64,000 bases of DNA from Pandoraea captiosa (GTDB taxonomy: Bacteria > Pseudomonadota > Gammaproteobacteria > Burkholderiales > Burkholderiaceae), in assembly GCF_902459775.1 (NCBI RefSeq), contig NZ_CABPSQ010000005.1, positions 62,001-126,000 of the forward strand. The letters are read 5' to 3'. Both the position numbers and the translations under genes were made by a program. Under the pieces are notes generated by a model. The model saw nothing but the letters and a program-made list of their open reading frames with translations. It did not search any database and was not told the DNA's origin. This document shows, in pieces, positions 35,915-45,462 of this stretch (positions are counted from its first letter, which is position 1; every line of letters begins with the position of its first letter).

Positions 35915-36823
35915 TCACCGCATGGCGGCCGGACCGGCGGCGTCCCCCGCGAAGCACTGCGCGAGAAAGCGCTCGGTGGGCCGGGACAGCGCATCCGCAT
36001 GCGGCACGAGGGCGGTGAGCAGGCGCTTGAGGCCGTGCGGCGGGTCGATGCGCACCGTGGCAAGCGCAGCGTCTTCGTGGCGCATCGACATCGCCGAGAC
36101 GAACCCTACGCCCATGCCGGCGCGCACGGCTTCCTTGATACTCTCCACGCCCGCCAGTTCGAGCGCGATGCGCGGCTCCAGCCCCGATACCGAGAATGCA
36201 CGCGCTACCAGCGCACGCACGCCCGATCCCGGCTCGCGCATGATCAGCGGATAGCCGGCGATGGCTTGCAGCGATGCCCCTTCGGGCTGCTGCGCGAGCG
36301 GATGATCGGCGCGGGCGATGGCGACGATCTCGTCGTCGCGCCACGGACGCACGGCGATCTCCGGCGCCAGCCCCGGCGGCACCGCCCCTTCGATGAACGC
36401 CACGTCGAGCCGGTCGAGTTGCGCCACGATTTCGCTGGTATTGCCGTCGACGATGTGCAGCGCCACGGCCGGATAGCGTTGATGGAATTCCGCGATGACG
36501 TAGGGCAGCAGATAGCTTGCCGGTGTGGTACTCGCCCCGATGCGCAACGCGCCGGTCTCGAGTCCGCGCAGGCTGTCGCGCAGCGCCATTGCCTGCCGAT
36601 AGTCCTGACGCAGTTTGTTGGCATACACGGCGACTTGCTCGCCCACGGCGGTCAGGCGAATGCCGCGCCCGTCGCGGCGGTACAGCGGCTCGCCGAACGA
36701 CTCCTGCAACAGGCGCAATTGTCCCGAGACGGCGGGCTGCGACAGATGCAGCGCCTGCGCGGCGTGGCTGATGTTGCCCAGTTCGGCCACGGTGGCGAAA
36801 GTCAGCAATTGATCGGGCGTCAT
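35915..36823 (-). CDS. LysR-family transcriptional regulator
   Basis: 302 residues. The HTH reads LLTFATVAELGNISHAAQALHLSQPAVSGQLRLLQESFG, followed by a periplasmic-binding-like effector domain (RIGASTTPASYLLPYVIAEF). The AVSGQL variant of the recognition helix is typical of CysB/CbbR-like LysR proteins. It is downstream of the sugar kinase on the same strand with an 86-bp gap. Confidence 0.92.
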   Translation of the reverse strand: MTPDQLLTFATVAELGNISHAAQALHLSQPAVSGQLRLLQESFGEPLYRRDGRGIRLTAVGEQVAVYANKLRQDYRQAMALRDSLRGLETGALRIGASTTPASYLLPYVIAEFHQRYPAVALHIVDGNTSEIVAQLDRLDVAFIEGAVPPGLAPEIAVRPWRDDEIVAIARADHPLAQQPEGASLQAIAGYPLIMREPGSGVRALVARAFSVSGLEPRIALELAGVESIKEAVRAGMGVGFVSAMSMRHEDAALATVRIDPPHGLKRLLTALVPHADALSRPTERFLAQCFAGDAAGPAAMR

Positions 36824-36909
36824 ATCGTTCGATTCATCGGCTACGGTGATGATTGTTCGTCATCATAGCCATTATTCGGATGATTCGGACGATGCCCGCG
36901 AACCCGCGC

Positions 36910-37902
36910 TCAGACCAGCGGGTGCGAGGCGATGAGCGATTCGACGGCCACCCAGTCCGGCGCATGGGCGCCCGTGCGGGTGCAGGCCAGCGCGCCCGCA
37001 GCCGCGGCACGCCGCAAATGCGTCGACGTCGCTGCCTCCGGCTCGCGCGACAGGCTGGCGAGCCAGCCGCCGATGGTGGCGTCTCCCGCGCCGACGGTAT
37101 CGGCGACATTCACCGGAAAGGCGGGTTGCGTGAATGTCGCGCCGTCGGGCGTGAGCAGGTGCATGCCGCGCTCGCCGTCCGTAAGCAATATGCTCGCCTG
37201 CGGGGCGATGCGGCGGATGTCCGCCAGCGCATCGGCATCGGTGCGGTGCGGGTAGAGACCTCGCAGGTCTTCCACCGACAGCTTGAGCCACGTGGCGAGT
37301 CCTGCCATGCGGCTGAACGTGTCGAAGTACGTCGGCCCCATCAGGTTGCGCAGATTGGGATCGAAGCTGATGCGCACGCCGCGGGCATGTAACTGGTCCG
37401 CAAGGCCCAGCAGCGTGCTCGCGAGCGGTTCTCTGACCAGGCTGATGCAGCCAAAGTGGGCGATATGGGCGGCGTCCTGCCAGCCTGCGGGCAATGCCGC
37501 CGGGTCGAAGGCCAGATCGGCGGCGCCTTCTCCGAGAAAGAAGTAGGCGGGCGGATCGTGGCGATGCACGACGGCGACGAGCGGCGGTGCATCGACGGCT
37601 TGCAGGTAGCGCTCGTCGAGACCCGCTTCACGCGAGAGGGCGAGAAGTTCGGTACCGAAGGGCGCATGGGTGCTGATCGCGCCGCCATATCCGGTGGGTA
37701 CGCCCATTGCCGCGCTCACGCGGGCGACGTTCCAGCATGCACCGCCCGCGCGGCTGACCCAGTGGCGACCGTCGTTACCCGGTCCAGCCGCGCTGTCCGG
37801 CGCACGTATCAGATCGGTAAGCGCTTCGCCGAAGACCAGCAGGGCGGGCAATGCAGAGGGCGTCGAGGATGTCGGGGATGCCGCGGATGACGTCGATGGC
37901 AT
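36910..37902 (-). CDS. PfkB-family carbohydrate kinase (fructokinase-like)
   Basis: 330 residues with a Ser/Ala/Pro-rich 20-residue leader. PfkB signatures are GGACWNVARVSAAMGVPTGYGG near residue 53 and the catalytic DTVGAGDATIGGWLASL near the end (Asp base in GAGD). It phosphorylates a sugar or nucleoside; fructose is the commonest for this style. The HTAP-like FDPNLRNLMG block fits fructokinase. No sugar transporter is adjacent. Confidence 0.88.
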   Translation of the reverse strand: MPSTSSAASPTSSTPSALPALLVFGEALTDLIRAPDSAAGPGNDGRHWVSRAGGACWNVARVSAAMGVPTGYGGAISTHAPFGTELLALSREAGLDERYLQAVDAPPLVAVVHRHDPPAYFFLGEGAADLAFDPAALPAGWQDAAHIAHFGCISLVREPLASTLLGLADQLHARGVRISFDPNLRNLMGPTYFDTFSRMAGLATWLKLSVEDLRGLYPHRTDADALADIRRIAPQASILLTDGERGMHLLTPDGATFTQPAFPVNVADTVGAGDATIGGWLASLSREPEAATSTHLRRAAAAGALACTRTGAHAPDWVAVESLIASHPLV

Positions 37903-38022
37903 GGCGAAATGACCGGGAAACGAAGGCCGTCAGCATACCTCCTTCCCCGATTTTCCCGCGCTTTCTCTCCCTATTTTTCTCTTCATTTTCTTCTCCATTT
38001 CCCGGCGTTTGGCGCCAAACGT

Positions 38023-38865
38023 TCAGTGGCTGCGGATGAGCAACGCCACACCGGCCGCCAGTACGACGAGGTTCACCGCTTTGACGAACTGCGCACGCGA
38101 GAGGCGCAATGTGATGTGCCTGCCGAGCCACATGCCGACGATCATCGCAGGCGCGAGCGACAAGGCGGTGACGAGCATCGAAGCATTGGCGTAGACCCCC
38201 GCGAACAGGAACAACGCGGCGCGCGCCAGCGTGCTGAATCCGATCAGCGTTGCCTGCGTGACGCGCATCGCTTCGACACGCTCCAGGCGGCTGGTGAGAT
38301 AGATGGCGAAGACGAAACCGCCGCTGCCGAACATCGCACCGAACATGCCGCCCAGAACCCCGAACGGTACCGCCCACGCTTGCGAAAGACGCGACGTCGC
38401 GCGCGGTCCGATCAACGAAAACACGGCATAGCCGCAGACGAACCAGGCGAGCGAGCGCAGCAGCACGTCCGGTTGCAGGTGCAACAACAGTGCGCCGCCG
38501 GCCAGACTGCCCGCGAGAATGGCGGGCAGCAGCCGCTTTAACTCCCCCATATCGGCCGCACGGGCATTGCGGATGACATTGCCGGATGCCGCGCCGAAAT
38601 CGAGCAGCGCGAGCATCGGCACAATCTGCGAAACCGGCATTGCATAGGCGAGGATCGGACTGGCGACGAGCGCCGTGCCGAAGCCTGCAATGCCGAAAAT
38701 CACGTAGGCGACGACGAGCGCAGCGCTCATGAGCAGCCAGTGGCCCGGCGTGGGCAGGGCGGTGACAACGGCGTCGGAGACAGGGATAACCACACCGACA
38801 ACCGCAGCGATACCTGCAGCGATACCTGCAACGGCGAAGGGCGATTTGGATAACGTCGAGAACAT
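38023..38865 (-). CDS. TauE/SafE (DUF81) family membrane transporter
   Basis: About 280 residues with eight or so hydrophobic helices. Family blocks are VIFGIAGFGTALVASPILAY and AVPFGVLGGMFGAMFGSGGFVFAIYLTSR. The family is associated with export of sulfite or sulfoacetate-type anions. The start at 38865 is inferred; the in-frame Met at 38910 is an alternative. It is divergent from a LysR gene 130 bp away, its likely regulator. Confidence 0.88.
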   Translation of the reverse strand: MFSTLSKSPFAVAGIAAGIAAVVGVVIPVSDAVVTALPTPGHWLLMSAALVVAYVIFGIAGFGTALVASPILAYAMPVSQIVPMLALLDFGAASGNVIRNARAADMGELKRLLPAILAGSLAGGALLLHLQPDVLLRSLAWFVCGYAVFSLIGPRATSRLSQAWAVPFGVLGGMFGAMFGSGGFVFAIYLTSRLERVEAMRVTQATLIGFSTLARAALFLFAGVYANASMLVTALSLAPAMIVGMWLGRHITLRLSRAQFVKAVNLVVLAAGVALLIRSH

Positions 38866-38995
38866 GATGATGGACAGGCGATTCACCGAGGGCGCTGCCG
38901 TTTTCGGCACGCGGGTTTTCCGTCAGCATAGGGCCGCGTGCAGGCGGGGCGCCAATATAGAATGTGGCGATGTTCGATCTCGAAATGGCATGGTC

Positions 38996-39892
38996 ATGGT
39001 GTCGCTGCGGCAGTTGCGTTATTTCCTGGAGGTGGTCGACGCGGGCGGGTTCAGTGCGGCGGCCGAGCGGCTGTTCGTCGCGCAATCGGCACTGAGCCGT
39101 CAGATTTCGGAACTTGAGCGTGAGCTTCAGGCCGTGCTGCTCGAACGCTCGTCCAAAGGCGTGACCCTCACCCCTGCCGGGCGCACTTTCGTCGACGAGG
39201 CGCGGCGCGTGCTCACCGAGCTTGAGGGATCCGTGGCGCTCACGCGCAGCGTCGCGCGCGGCGAGCAGGGCACCGTGCGGCTTGCGCACTCGAGTTCGGT
39301 GCCGTTCGCCGGGGCATGGCCTGCGGCGTTGTACGCGCATCTGCAAACGCATCGCGGCGTGAGCGTCGATGTCTCGACGCTGTCCTCTGAGCAGCAACAG
39401 GACGACATCGAGGCGGGGCGCATCGACGTGGGACTGGTGCGATTACCGGTGCTGCGTCCCGCACCGACGCTCGTATGCGAGACGATCTTGCGAGAGCGCC
39501 TGTTGTTGCTCGTACCGAAGGGGCATGCGCTTGCGGGCGAGCGCTCGGTGAGCGTGGCCGCGCTGGCCTCGGTGCCGTTCGTATCATTGCCGCACCGCGA
39601 GCGGGGCGGGTTGAGCTACCGGGTGGCACAACTGTGCCAGCAGCACGGCTTCTTTCCACGGGCAGCCGTGGCCACCTCGCGCAAAGCGACGCTCGTCAAT
39701 CTGGTCGCCGCCGGGTTCGGTGTGGCGCTCGTGCCGCAGAGTCTGGCGGCGCTTGCCGGGCCGGACGTCTGCCGGGTCGATCTCGAGGACGCGGGCGCCG
39801 ACAGCGAAGTCGCATTGCTGCGCCGCCGCGACGCCGGTGAGCTTGTCATCGCACTGGCCGATGCCATGCGTCGCGCAGTCGTCGCCCAGTAG
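38996..39892 (+). CDS. LysR-family transcriptional regulator
   Basis: 298 residues: VSLRQLRYFLEVVDAGGFSAAAERLFVAQSALSRQISELERELQAVLLERSSKGVTLTPAG is a clear LysR HTH. Effector domain blocks VRLAHSSSVPFA and GLVRLPVLRPAP follow. An alternative Met lies two codons upstream at 38990. It is divergent from the TauE/SafE gene. Confidence 0.92.
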   Translation: MVSLRQLRYFLEVVDAGGFSAAAERLFVAQSALSRQISELERELQAVLLERSSKGVTLTPAGRTFVDEARRVLTELEGSVALTRSVARGEQGTVRLAHSSSVPFAGAWPAALYAHLQTHRGVSVDVSTLSSEQQQDDIEAGRIDVGLVRLPVLRPAPTLVCETILRERLLLLVPKGHALAGERSVSVAALASVPFVSLPHRERGGLSYRVAQLCQQHGFFPRAAVATSRKATLVNLVAAGFGVALVPQSLAALAGPDVCRVDLEDAGADSEVALLRRRDAGELVIALADAMRRAVVAQ

Positions 39893-40268
39893 GCGCCCGG
39901 TAGCCGTGCAGTAGCCGTGCAGTAAGTCCGGCGTAAGCCTTGCGTGAGAGTGTGGCTGCATAAACGTCGAAAGGTGGCGCGGTGAGGCAGTGACGCGGTG
40001 ACGCAATGCCTCAGGCGCGCAGGGAGTCCGGCAAGCGCCGACAGAGCGGTCCCGGCGGACCGGGTCGACCCGGCAGGCCTGCCGGGGATGGGGCGCGCGA
40101 GGAAACCCTCAAGTCCGCCGTTTTTTCTCCCGTTATACTTTTCGACACAGGCTCAAGACAGCCAACGTGTGGCGCAGACGTCTGCCCGGCGTATTACGTA
40201 TCTGGCAGTTCCGGCGACCGTCCCGCCCTCGTCATAACAAGCAGATCAGAGATGCGAGGAGACTGACG
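39893..40268. other. Intergenic region before the chemoreceptor
   Basis: 376 bases with no supported gene. Two adjacent copies of the 11-mer GTAGCCGTGCA occur at 39900-39921. Near 40131 a GTTATACT element resembles a -10 box, about 130 bp upstream of the chemoreceptor start. No sigma-28 motif was found. Confidence 0.5.
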
Positions 40269-41678
40269 ATGGGGCTATTCACGCGCTCAAGGGGAGCCGC
40301 GCAGACCAATATCATGAGCGAGGTCGCGAACAGTGCGGGCACCCTCGGTGTGGAACTGTGCGATATCGCAGGTAACGTCGACGAAATCGCCGTTCGGATC
40401 AAGCGTCAGGCCGAGGTGTTCCAGGAGCTTCGACGCGCCGCTACCGACACGAGCGAGGGCAATCAACGCATTGCGAGCGCCGCACGCGATGCCCGTGATG
40501 TGGCAGATCGCGCGAGCGCGGAAATTGCGGCGTCGCGCGGCACGGCAGACGCGTCGCTCGCTTCCATTCACGGACTGGTCGAAGGGGTCTCCGGCATGGC
40601 CGACGAGATCTCGGGATTGCGCGAAGCGCTCGACCATGTGGGCAAAGTGGCCGAAGGGATTTCCGTCATCGCCCGGCAAACCAATCTGCTCGCGCTCAAT
40701 GCCGCCATCGAGGCCGCGCGCGCCGGTGTCGCCGGGCGCAGCTTCGCGGTTGTGGCCACCGAGGTGAAGCTACTCGCGAGCAAGACGGCGGAAGCCACGC
40801 AGCAGATCGAACACACGCTCGCCGCGCTGAGCGAGCGCACCGAGCGCCTCATGCGCGAGAGCAATGCCAACGTCGCGCGTGCCAACGAGGCTCGCGAAGG
40901 GACCCGGGCAATTGCGAGTGTGATCGAGACGGCAGGCAACGCGCTCGATACGTTCGACCGCCAGGCCGGGCAAATCGCACAGGCGAGCGAAGCCATCGAG
41001 AACGAGTGCAGCACGCTCGCCGCACACGTCGACGAGATGGCCGACGGCGTGACCCACTCCGCCGATCATGTCGAAAGTGCGCGCGAGCGCATCAACGGCT
41101 TGCTGTCCGTGTCGGAGCATTTGATCGGTCTGATCGCGGAGGCGGACGTCGAAACCGAGGACACGCCTTTCATTCGCGCGGTGCGCCGCGCGGCCAAGCA
41201 AGTCGGCGAGAGCTTCGAGGCGGCGCTCGCGAAGGGCAAGATCAGCGAGCAGGAATTATTCGACCGACGCTACGAGCCGATTCCGGGGTCGAACCCGCAA
41301 CAGTTGATGGCCCGCTTCACACGCTTTACCGACGAGACGCTGCCGGCGATCCAGGAGCCGTTGCTCGACATGAACGAGCGCATCACCTTCTGCGCGGCGG
41401 TCGACGAAAACGGCTACCTGCCCACGCACAACCGAAAGTTCTCTCAGGCGCCCACCAACGACCCGGTCTGGAACGCTGCGCACTGCCGCAATCGGCGACT
41501 CTTCAACGACCGTACCGGCGCAGCGGCCGGGCGCAACACCAAGCCGCTGTTGCTCCAAACGTATCGTCGAGATATGGGCGGCGGTGAGTTCGTGGTGATG
41601 AAGGATGCCTCCGCGCCGATCTATGTGAACGGACGTCACTGGGGCGGCTTTCGCATCGCTTATCGCGTGGCGCGCTGA
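40269..41678 (+). CDS. Soluble methyl-accepting chemotaxis-type protein with C-terminal sensory domain
   Basis: 469 residues without any membrane segment. Long coiled-coil helices run from ~30 to 320, with the signalling hairpin [44 protein letters not shown] near 135-180. The C-terminal ~150 residues (from [14 protein letters not shown]) form a separate domain with [18 protein letters not shown] and [14 protein letters not shown], a Cache-like arrangement. Input after the signalling hairpin is the reverse of classic receptors. GAGGAG precedes the ATG. No che genes are adjacent. Confidence 0.88.
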   Translation: MGLFTRSRGAAQTNIMSEVANSAGTLGVELCDIAGNVDEIAVRIKRQAEVFQELRRAATDTSEGNQRIASAARDARDVADRASAEIAASRGTADASLASIHGLVEGVSGMADEISGLREALDHVGKVAEGISVIARQTNLLALNAAIEAARAGVAGRSFAVVATEVKLLASKTAEATQQIEHTLAALSERTERLMRESNANVARANEAREGTRAIASVIETAGNALDTFDRQAGQIAQASEAIENECSTLAAHVDEMADGVTHSADHVESARERINGLLSVSEHLIGLIAEADVETEDTPFIRAVRRAAKQVGESFEAALAKGKISEQELFDRRYEPIPGSNPQQLMARFTRFTDETLPAIQEPLLDMNERITFCAAVDENGYLPTHNRKFSQAPTNDPVWNAAHCRNRRLFNDRTGAAAGRNTKPLLLQTYRRDMGGGEFVVMKDASAPIYVNGRHWGGFRIAYRVAR

Positions 41679-41772
41679 GCCCGCGTCTGAGCTCGTCTTT
41701 GAGTCCGTCTCTGAGTCCATGCTTTAGCAGGCGTCGCCGCCGCGACACCGTCACCCCGCCGGGCCGCTCAAT

Positions 41773-41812
41773 GCAAACGCGCCGCCGACCTTTCGGTCGG
41801 CGGCGCGTTTGC
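41773..41812. terminator. Strong hairpin between convergent genes
   Basis: An 18-bp perfect stem (arms 41773-41790 and 41795-41812, loop TTTC) lies 95 bp after the chemoreceptor stop and 36 bp after the stop of the convergent PV-rich protein. No long T-run is present, so termination may rely on stem strength. Confidence 0.6.
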
Positions 41813-41847
41813 CGTGCATTTGCGAGCGCCGGAAATCCGGCCGTCGA

Positions 41848-42153
41848 TCAATAGCCGTACCAGCGACCGTGACGCCAGTAACCGCGGCCGTAGTAGCCGC
41901 CGTACGGGCGACCGTAGTACACCGGCGGCGGGCCGTAATAGGCCGGCGCAGGCGCCACATAAACGGGCGGCGGGGCGACATAGACCGGCGGAGGCGGCGC
42001 CACGTAGACCGGGGCCGGTGCATAGACCGGTGCCGGTGCGATCAGCGGTACGCCAATACCGATCCCGACCGAGACGTGCGCCTGCGCCGTCCCGATCGCA
42101 CCCGCGGCGAGCGCGATCCCGGCGATGGCAAGGGCGGCAAACTTGGTTTTCAT
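41848..42153 (-). CDS. Small exported Pro/Val/Tyr-rich protein
   Basis: 101 residues: signal peptide (KTKFAALAIAGIALAAGAIGTAQA), then HVSVGIGIGVPLIAPAP, a run of PVYVAPPP-type repeats and a Gly/Tyr/Arg-rich tail (YYGRGYWRHGRWYGY). AGGAGA precedes the start. Such proteins are common in Burkholderiaceae and probably coat the envelope; function is unknown. Repetition of the PVYVAPPP unit suggests slippage-prone DNA. Confidence 0.78.
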   Translation of the reverse strand: MKTKFAALAIAGIALAAGAIGTAQAHVSVGIGIGVPLIAPAPVYAPAPVYVAPPPPVYVAPPPVYVAPAPAYYGPPPVYYGRPYGGYYGRGYWRHGRWYGY

Positions 42154-42703
42154 GACATTTCTCCTGCGGACTTGGCAGCGTACTGATGGCAGCGCCCGGA
42201 CGGCACCATGCCGTTCGACTCGCCCGGTGCCCGCCGGCACCATGGTTCCTCAGATTCCCTGGCTCAACTTTACTGAAGTTCCGAAACGCGGTCCTGTCGC
42301 AATTGTTGCAAAGTATGCGCGGGCGACCGGTGTGGGGAACGTTCGGGCGTAGAAAAGCGGCCGCCAAACGTGTAAATCAGGCCTCTATTCTATGCAGAAT
42401 CAACGGTTTGCGCTGGTTTCGGTTGACATGGGGTGGGGGCGTCAGAACCCCCCGAGGTTCGACGCCGCGCGACACTTGTTACATTCATTTACATGGCGCA
42501 CGCCGCGTGTGGCGGAAAAACAGCGGGCGAATGCCGCTTGCGCGGTATTCGCCCGTTGCCGGCGTCCTGCGTACACCGATTCGTATACGCACTGGATGCC
42601 TTCTCCTCCCTGCTAAATCGCTCTGTTGCGAGATGCTGGCTCGCGCCTGTCGTCGGCGAAGCCGCTATCGGTATGCCTGCGCATACCGATAAGTGGCAGC
42701 GCT
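42154..42703. other. 550-bp intergenic region with two strong hairpins
   Basis: No gene is supported. Hairpin A, 42524-42555: CGGGCGAAT / ATTCGCCCG with an inner CCGC/GCGG stem; on the minus strand it is followed by CTGTTTTT. Hairpin B, 42666-42691: TATCGGTATGC / GCATACCGATA with loop CTGC, 12 bp after the downstream gene's stop on the minus strand. These look like tandem terminators of the Cys-repeat gene, or the ends of a small RNA. The rest holds nothing recognisable. Confidence 0.5.
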
Positions 42704-43288
42704 TTACTGATTGAAGCGCGCCTTCGCGTCTGCCACGCAACTATCCTTGCTGTTGCCCGACAGGGCGTCGCAACGCTCCATCGCGGCCTTGTATTGGGCC
42801 TTGTTGGCGTCGGCGTTGGCGTCCTTGCGGGCGTCCACCGTGTCCTTCGACGATTCGCGGCTGGTGCGCATGACCTTGGCGTCGCCATAGGCCTTGGTCT
42901 TGGCGGCGTCGGCGTCCTTCACGCAGACATCCTTGTCATTGCCCTTCTTGTCGTCGCAGCGCAGCTTGGCCACGCTGTAGTCGGCGTCGGCCTTCGCGAT
43001 GGCCGCGTCATAGCGTGCCTTCGGTGTCTGCTTGTAATCGGCCTCCGCATTGGCCTTGGCGATCTTTTCCTTGCCCTTCGCGTCCTCGACGCAAATTTTC
43101 TTCGCGTTGTCCTTCATGTCGTCGCAGCGCGCAGACGCTGCCTTGTAGTCGGCCTCGGCAGATTTCTGAGCGGCTTCGTAACGGTCCTTGGCGGCGGCGT
43201 CGGCCGCGCTCGCTGCGGTGGCGCTCAGCATGCCTGCGGCAGCGATGCAGGCGCAGGTCAGGACGTTCATGGCGATTCGATGTGACAT
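42704..43288 (-). CDS. Periplasmic Lys/Ala-rich protein with three C-x10-C repeats
   Basis: 194 residues. The signal peptide ends near ASA-ADAAAK. Three copies of RCDxxxxNxKxxCVxDA follow, with cysteine pairs at 55/66, 111/122 and 173/184, joined by charged helical linkers rich in Ala, Lys and Asp. Each pair could form an intramolecular disulfide. AAGGAGGA precedes the ATG. Similar proteins are often labelled TolA-like only because of composition; I see no TolA domain. It is part of a run of small envelope and stress genes. Confidence 0.75.
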   Translation of the reverse strand: MSHRIAMNVLTCACIAAAGMLSATAASAADAAAKDRYEAAQKSAEADYKAASARCDDMKDNAKKICVEDAKGKEKIAKANAEADYKQTPKARYDAAIAKADADYSVAKLRCDDKKGNDKDVCVKDADAAKTKAYGDAKVMRTSRESSKDTVDARKDANADANKAQYKAAMERCDALSGNSKDSCVADAKARFNQ

Positions 43289-43374
43289 GTAAGAGTCCTC
43301 CTTGGCTGGGGTTGTGGCGAGCCTGAGGCGCAACGCAAAGGCGTCGCGCGTCGTGTTTCGGGGAATCCGCCGGG

Positions 43375-43512
43375 TTACTTGTTGCGGTCGGCGGCGCCCT
43401 GAATGGCTTCGCCTCCCTTCTCGACGTCCTTACCCGCGCCGTGGATCGTGTTGCAGCCGGCGAGGCCCAGTGCGAAGCCCGAAAGCAGAGCGATGGCGAT
43501 CAGTCGTTTCAT
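43375..43512 (-). CDS. Entericidin A/B family small lipoprotein
   Basis: 45 residues. Lipobox LAGC follows KRLIAIALLSGFALG, and the mature part is CNTIHGAGKDVEKGGEAIQGAADRNK, the standard entericidin motif (N-T-x-x-G-x-GKD-x-xxGG..I). AAGGAGAAA precedes the start. Entericidins are stress-related membrane lipoproteins, in E. coli an antidote/toxin pair; only one copy is present here. It is likely to be co-regulated with the neighbouring csbD-like gene. Confidence 0.88.
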   Translation of the reverse strand: MKRLIAIALLSGFALGLAGCNTIHGAGKDVEKGGEAIQGAADRNK

Positions 43513-43633
43513 TTGATTTCTCCTTGGAGAGAGATGGCGTCCGAGGCGCAATGGAAGCGCGAGGGGGGAGGGCAATGCCCGCCTCCCGGCGAGCAAGGAC
43601 CTGCGTGCGAGCGACGTCGCGCCGGATGCGCGC

Positions 43634-43840
43634 TTACCAGAGCTTGTGCTGGTTGTTCCAGGTGTCGACTTCACGTTCGGCGTCGGCCTTGGCCTTGCCG
43701 TAACGTTCCTGAATCACACCGACGAACTTGTCACGGTTGCCCTCGATCTTGAGCAGATCGTCGTCAGTCAGGTTGCCCCACTGCTTCTTCGCTTCGCCCT
43801 TGAGCTGGTTCCACTTGCCCTTGATCAGATCCGAGTTCAT
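43634..43840 (-). CDS. CsbD family stress protein
   Basis: 68 residues beginning NSDLIKGKWNQLKGEAKKQWGNLTDDDLLKIEGNRDKFVGVIQERYGKAKADAE, the full CsbD/YjbJ signature. These small hydrophilic helical proteins are abundant in stationary phase and general stress. GAGG lies a few bases before the ATG. It is between the entericidin gene and the CHASE3 kinase, all on the same strand. Confidence 0.92.
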   Translation of the reverse strand: MNSDLIKGKWNQLKGEAKKQWGNLTDDDLLKIEGNRDKFVGVIQERYGKAKADAEREVDTWNNQHKLW

Positions 43841-43986
43841 AGCAACTCCTCAATGTTGGGTTGGATTCACGTCCTCTGACCCGCGCCCGGTGAGGCGGCG
43901 GGAGGTGATTCCATGGTAGGGAGTGCGAAGTGTTTGCGCTGTCAGCCGCGTTGTCGTCGCGGTGTAGGCGGAGTCGGGTTGCGCTG

Positions 43987-45462
43987 TCAGTGCATTCCGA
44001 CCGGTGGGCGCGGGGACGACCCGGTGGCGTCGGACTGTGACGTCACGGTGCTCTCGGTGACTTCCGAAGCGATTTCCGGCGCGTCTGCCGGATTGCACAG
44101 CGGCAGAACGACCTGGATTTCGGTGCCGAGCCGTTGCGGCAGCGAATGGATATCGATGCGCCCGCCCTTGGCCGACACGCGCTGGCGCATGCCGAACAGA
44201 CCGTGTGTCTTGGGCTTGTTGAACTGATCGGGCGTGAGGCCGATGCCGTTGTCGATGACTTCGAGCCGCACGCGCTGATCGTCGCACGCCAGCGCCACGC
44301 GCACGGCAGTCGCGCGCGCGTACTTGCCGGCGTTCGTCAGGGCTTCCTGCGCCACGCGGAACAGGACGATGGCGGTCGATTCGGGCAGCGCGAAATCCTC
44401 TTCGGGCAAATCGAGGTCGAGTTGCCAGTGCTGCTGGTCGGCGGTTTCCTCGGCAAGCGAGCGCAATGCCGTCACAAGACCGAAGTTGATCAGCACGGTC
44501 GGGCGCAGGTTTTCGATGATGCGACGCTTCGTCTGAATGCCGGAGTCGAGATTGCGCTGCGCGCGCGCGAGCTTTTCCGAAATCACGGGGTCGACGTTGC
44601 GCAGTTTGTGATGCGCCCACGTCACGTCCATCTTGCAGGCGGTCAGAATGGCGCCGAGTTCGTCGTGCAACTCGCGCGACAGACGCGTCTTTTCATCTTC
44701 GCTCACGTTCTGCAAGTGCGTTGCCAATTCGTCGAGCTGTTCGGTACGTTCGCGCACCAGCCGGTCGAGGTGCGCCTGCTGCTCGTGCAACTGGTCGCGT
44801 GCGAGTTGTTCCTGCCGCATTTGCTTGCCCAGCGTGCGGAACAAGAGAATGAACAGCAAGATCGTGAGCACCGACAACGCGCCGGCGCTGATGGCCGAGA
44901 TTGCCTGATCGAAGCGACCGTCGTCCTGCGCGGTGCGCGCGCGGGCCAGTTCGCGATTGTAGAGATCGGTAATGCCGGTTTGCACCGATTCCATCGTCCC
45001 GAGACCCAGGTTCGACGGCGAGAGCGCTTCCTCCAGCGTCATCTGGCCCTGCGCGAGCGCGGTGCGCGCCGTGTCCATCGCGGTGATTCGCTGCGAGAAC
45101 AACTGCATGATGCGCGCGAAGTCGTGCGTGGCCTGGTCGTCGTGAACATCCTGATAGTGCTGGATGATCAGCGCGGAAAGATCGCGAATGCGACGCACGG
45201 CCGACAGATACGGATCGAGATAGGCGGGGTCGTTCGTGAGCACATAACCGCGCTGGCTTGCCACCACGGTCGAGGTGCGCGCAATGATCTCGTTGAGTTC
45301 ATTGGCCGCCATCATGTTTTGCAGTGCCGCTTCGTAGGTGGCGGCGAGCCGGCGATGCGCCGACTCGAGCCCGATCAGACTGCCGACCGTTATCACGATC
45401 GCGGCGATCATGGCGATGATCCAGCTTCTGCGACGCAACCAGGACGTGAACAATCGGGGCAT
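43987..45462 (-). CDS. CHASE3-domain sensor histidine kinase (NarX/DegS-type HisKA_3)
   Basis: 491 residues. The first helix is SWIIAMIAAIVITVGSLIGLE. The extracytoplasmic CHASE3 domain has IIARTSTVVASQRGYVLTNDPAYLDPYL. A second helix (LSVLTILLFILLF) and coiled coil lead to the HisKA_3 H-box (RLSRELHDELGAILTACKMDV) and HATPase (EALTNAGKYA, VIDNGIGL, GLFGMRQRV). The C-terminal tail of about 35 residues is Ser/Thr-rich. The ATG at 45462 is chosen because upstream sequence is an octamer repeat. The NarL-type regulator at 47006 is the likely partner. Confidence 0.88.
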   Translation of the reverse strand: MPRLFTSWLRRRSWIIAMIAAIVITVGSLIGLESAHRRLAATYEAALQNMMAANELNEIIARTSTVVASQRGYVLTNDPAYLDPYLSAVRRIRDLSALIIQHYQDVHDDQATHDFARIMQLFSQRITAMDTARTALAQGQMTLEEALSPSNLGLGTMESVQTGITDLYNRELARARTAQDDGRFDQAISAISAGALSVLTILLFILLFRTLGKQMRQEQLARDQLHEQQAHLDRLVRERTEQLDELATHLQNVSEDEKTRLSRELHDELGAILTACKMDVTWAHHKLRNVDPVISEKLARAQRNLDSGIQTKRRIIENLRPTVLINFGLVTALRSLAEETADQQHWQLDLDLPEEDFALPESTAIVLFRVAQEALTNAGKYARATAVRVALACDDQRVRLEVIDNGIGLTPDQFNKPKTHGLFGMRQRVSAKGGRIDIHSLPQRLGTEIQVVLPLCNPADAPEIASEVTESTVTSQSDATGSSPRPPVGMH

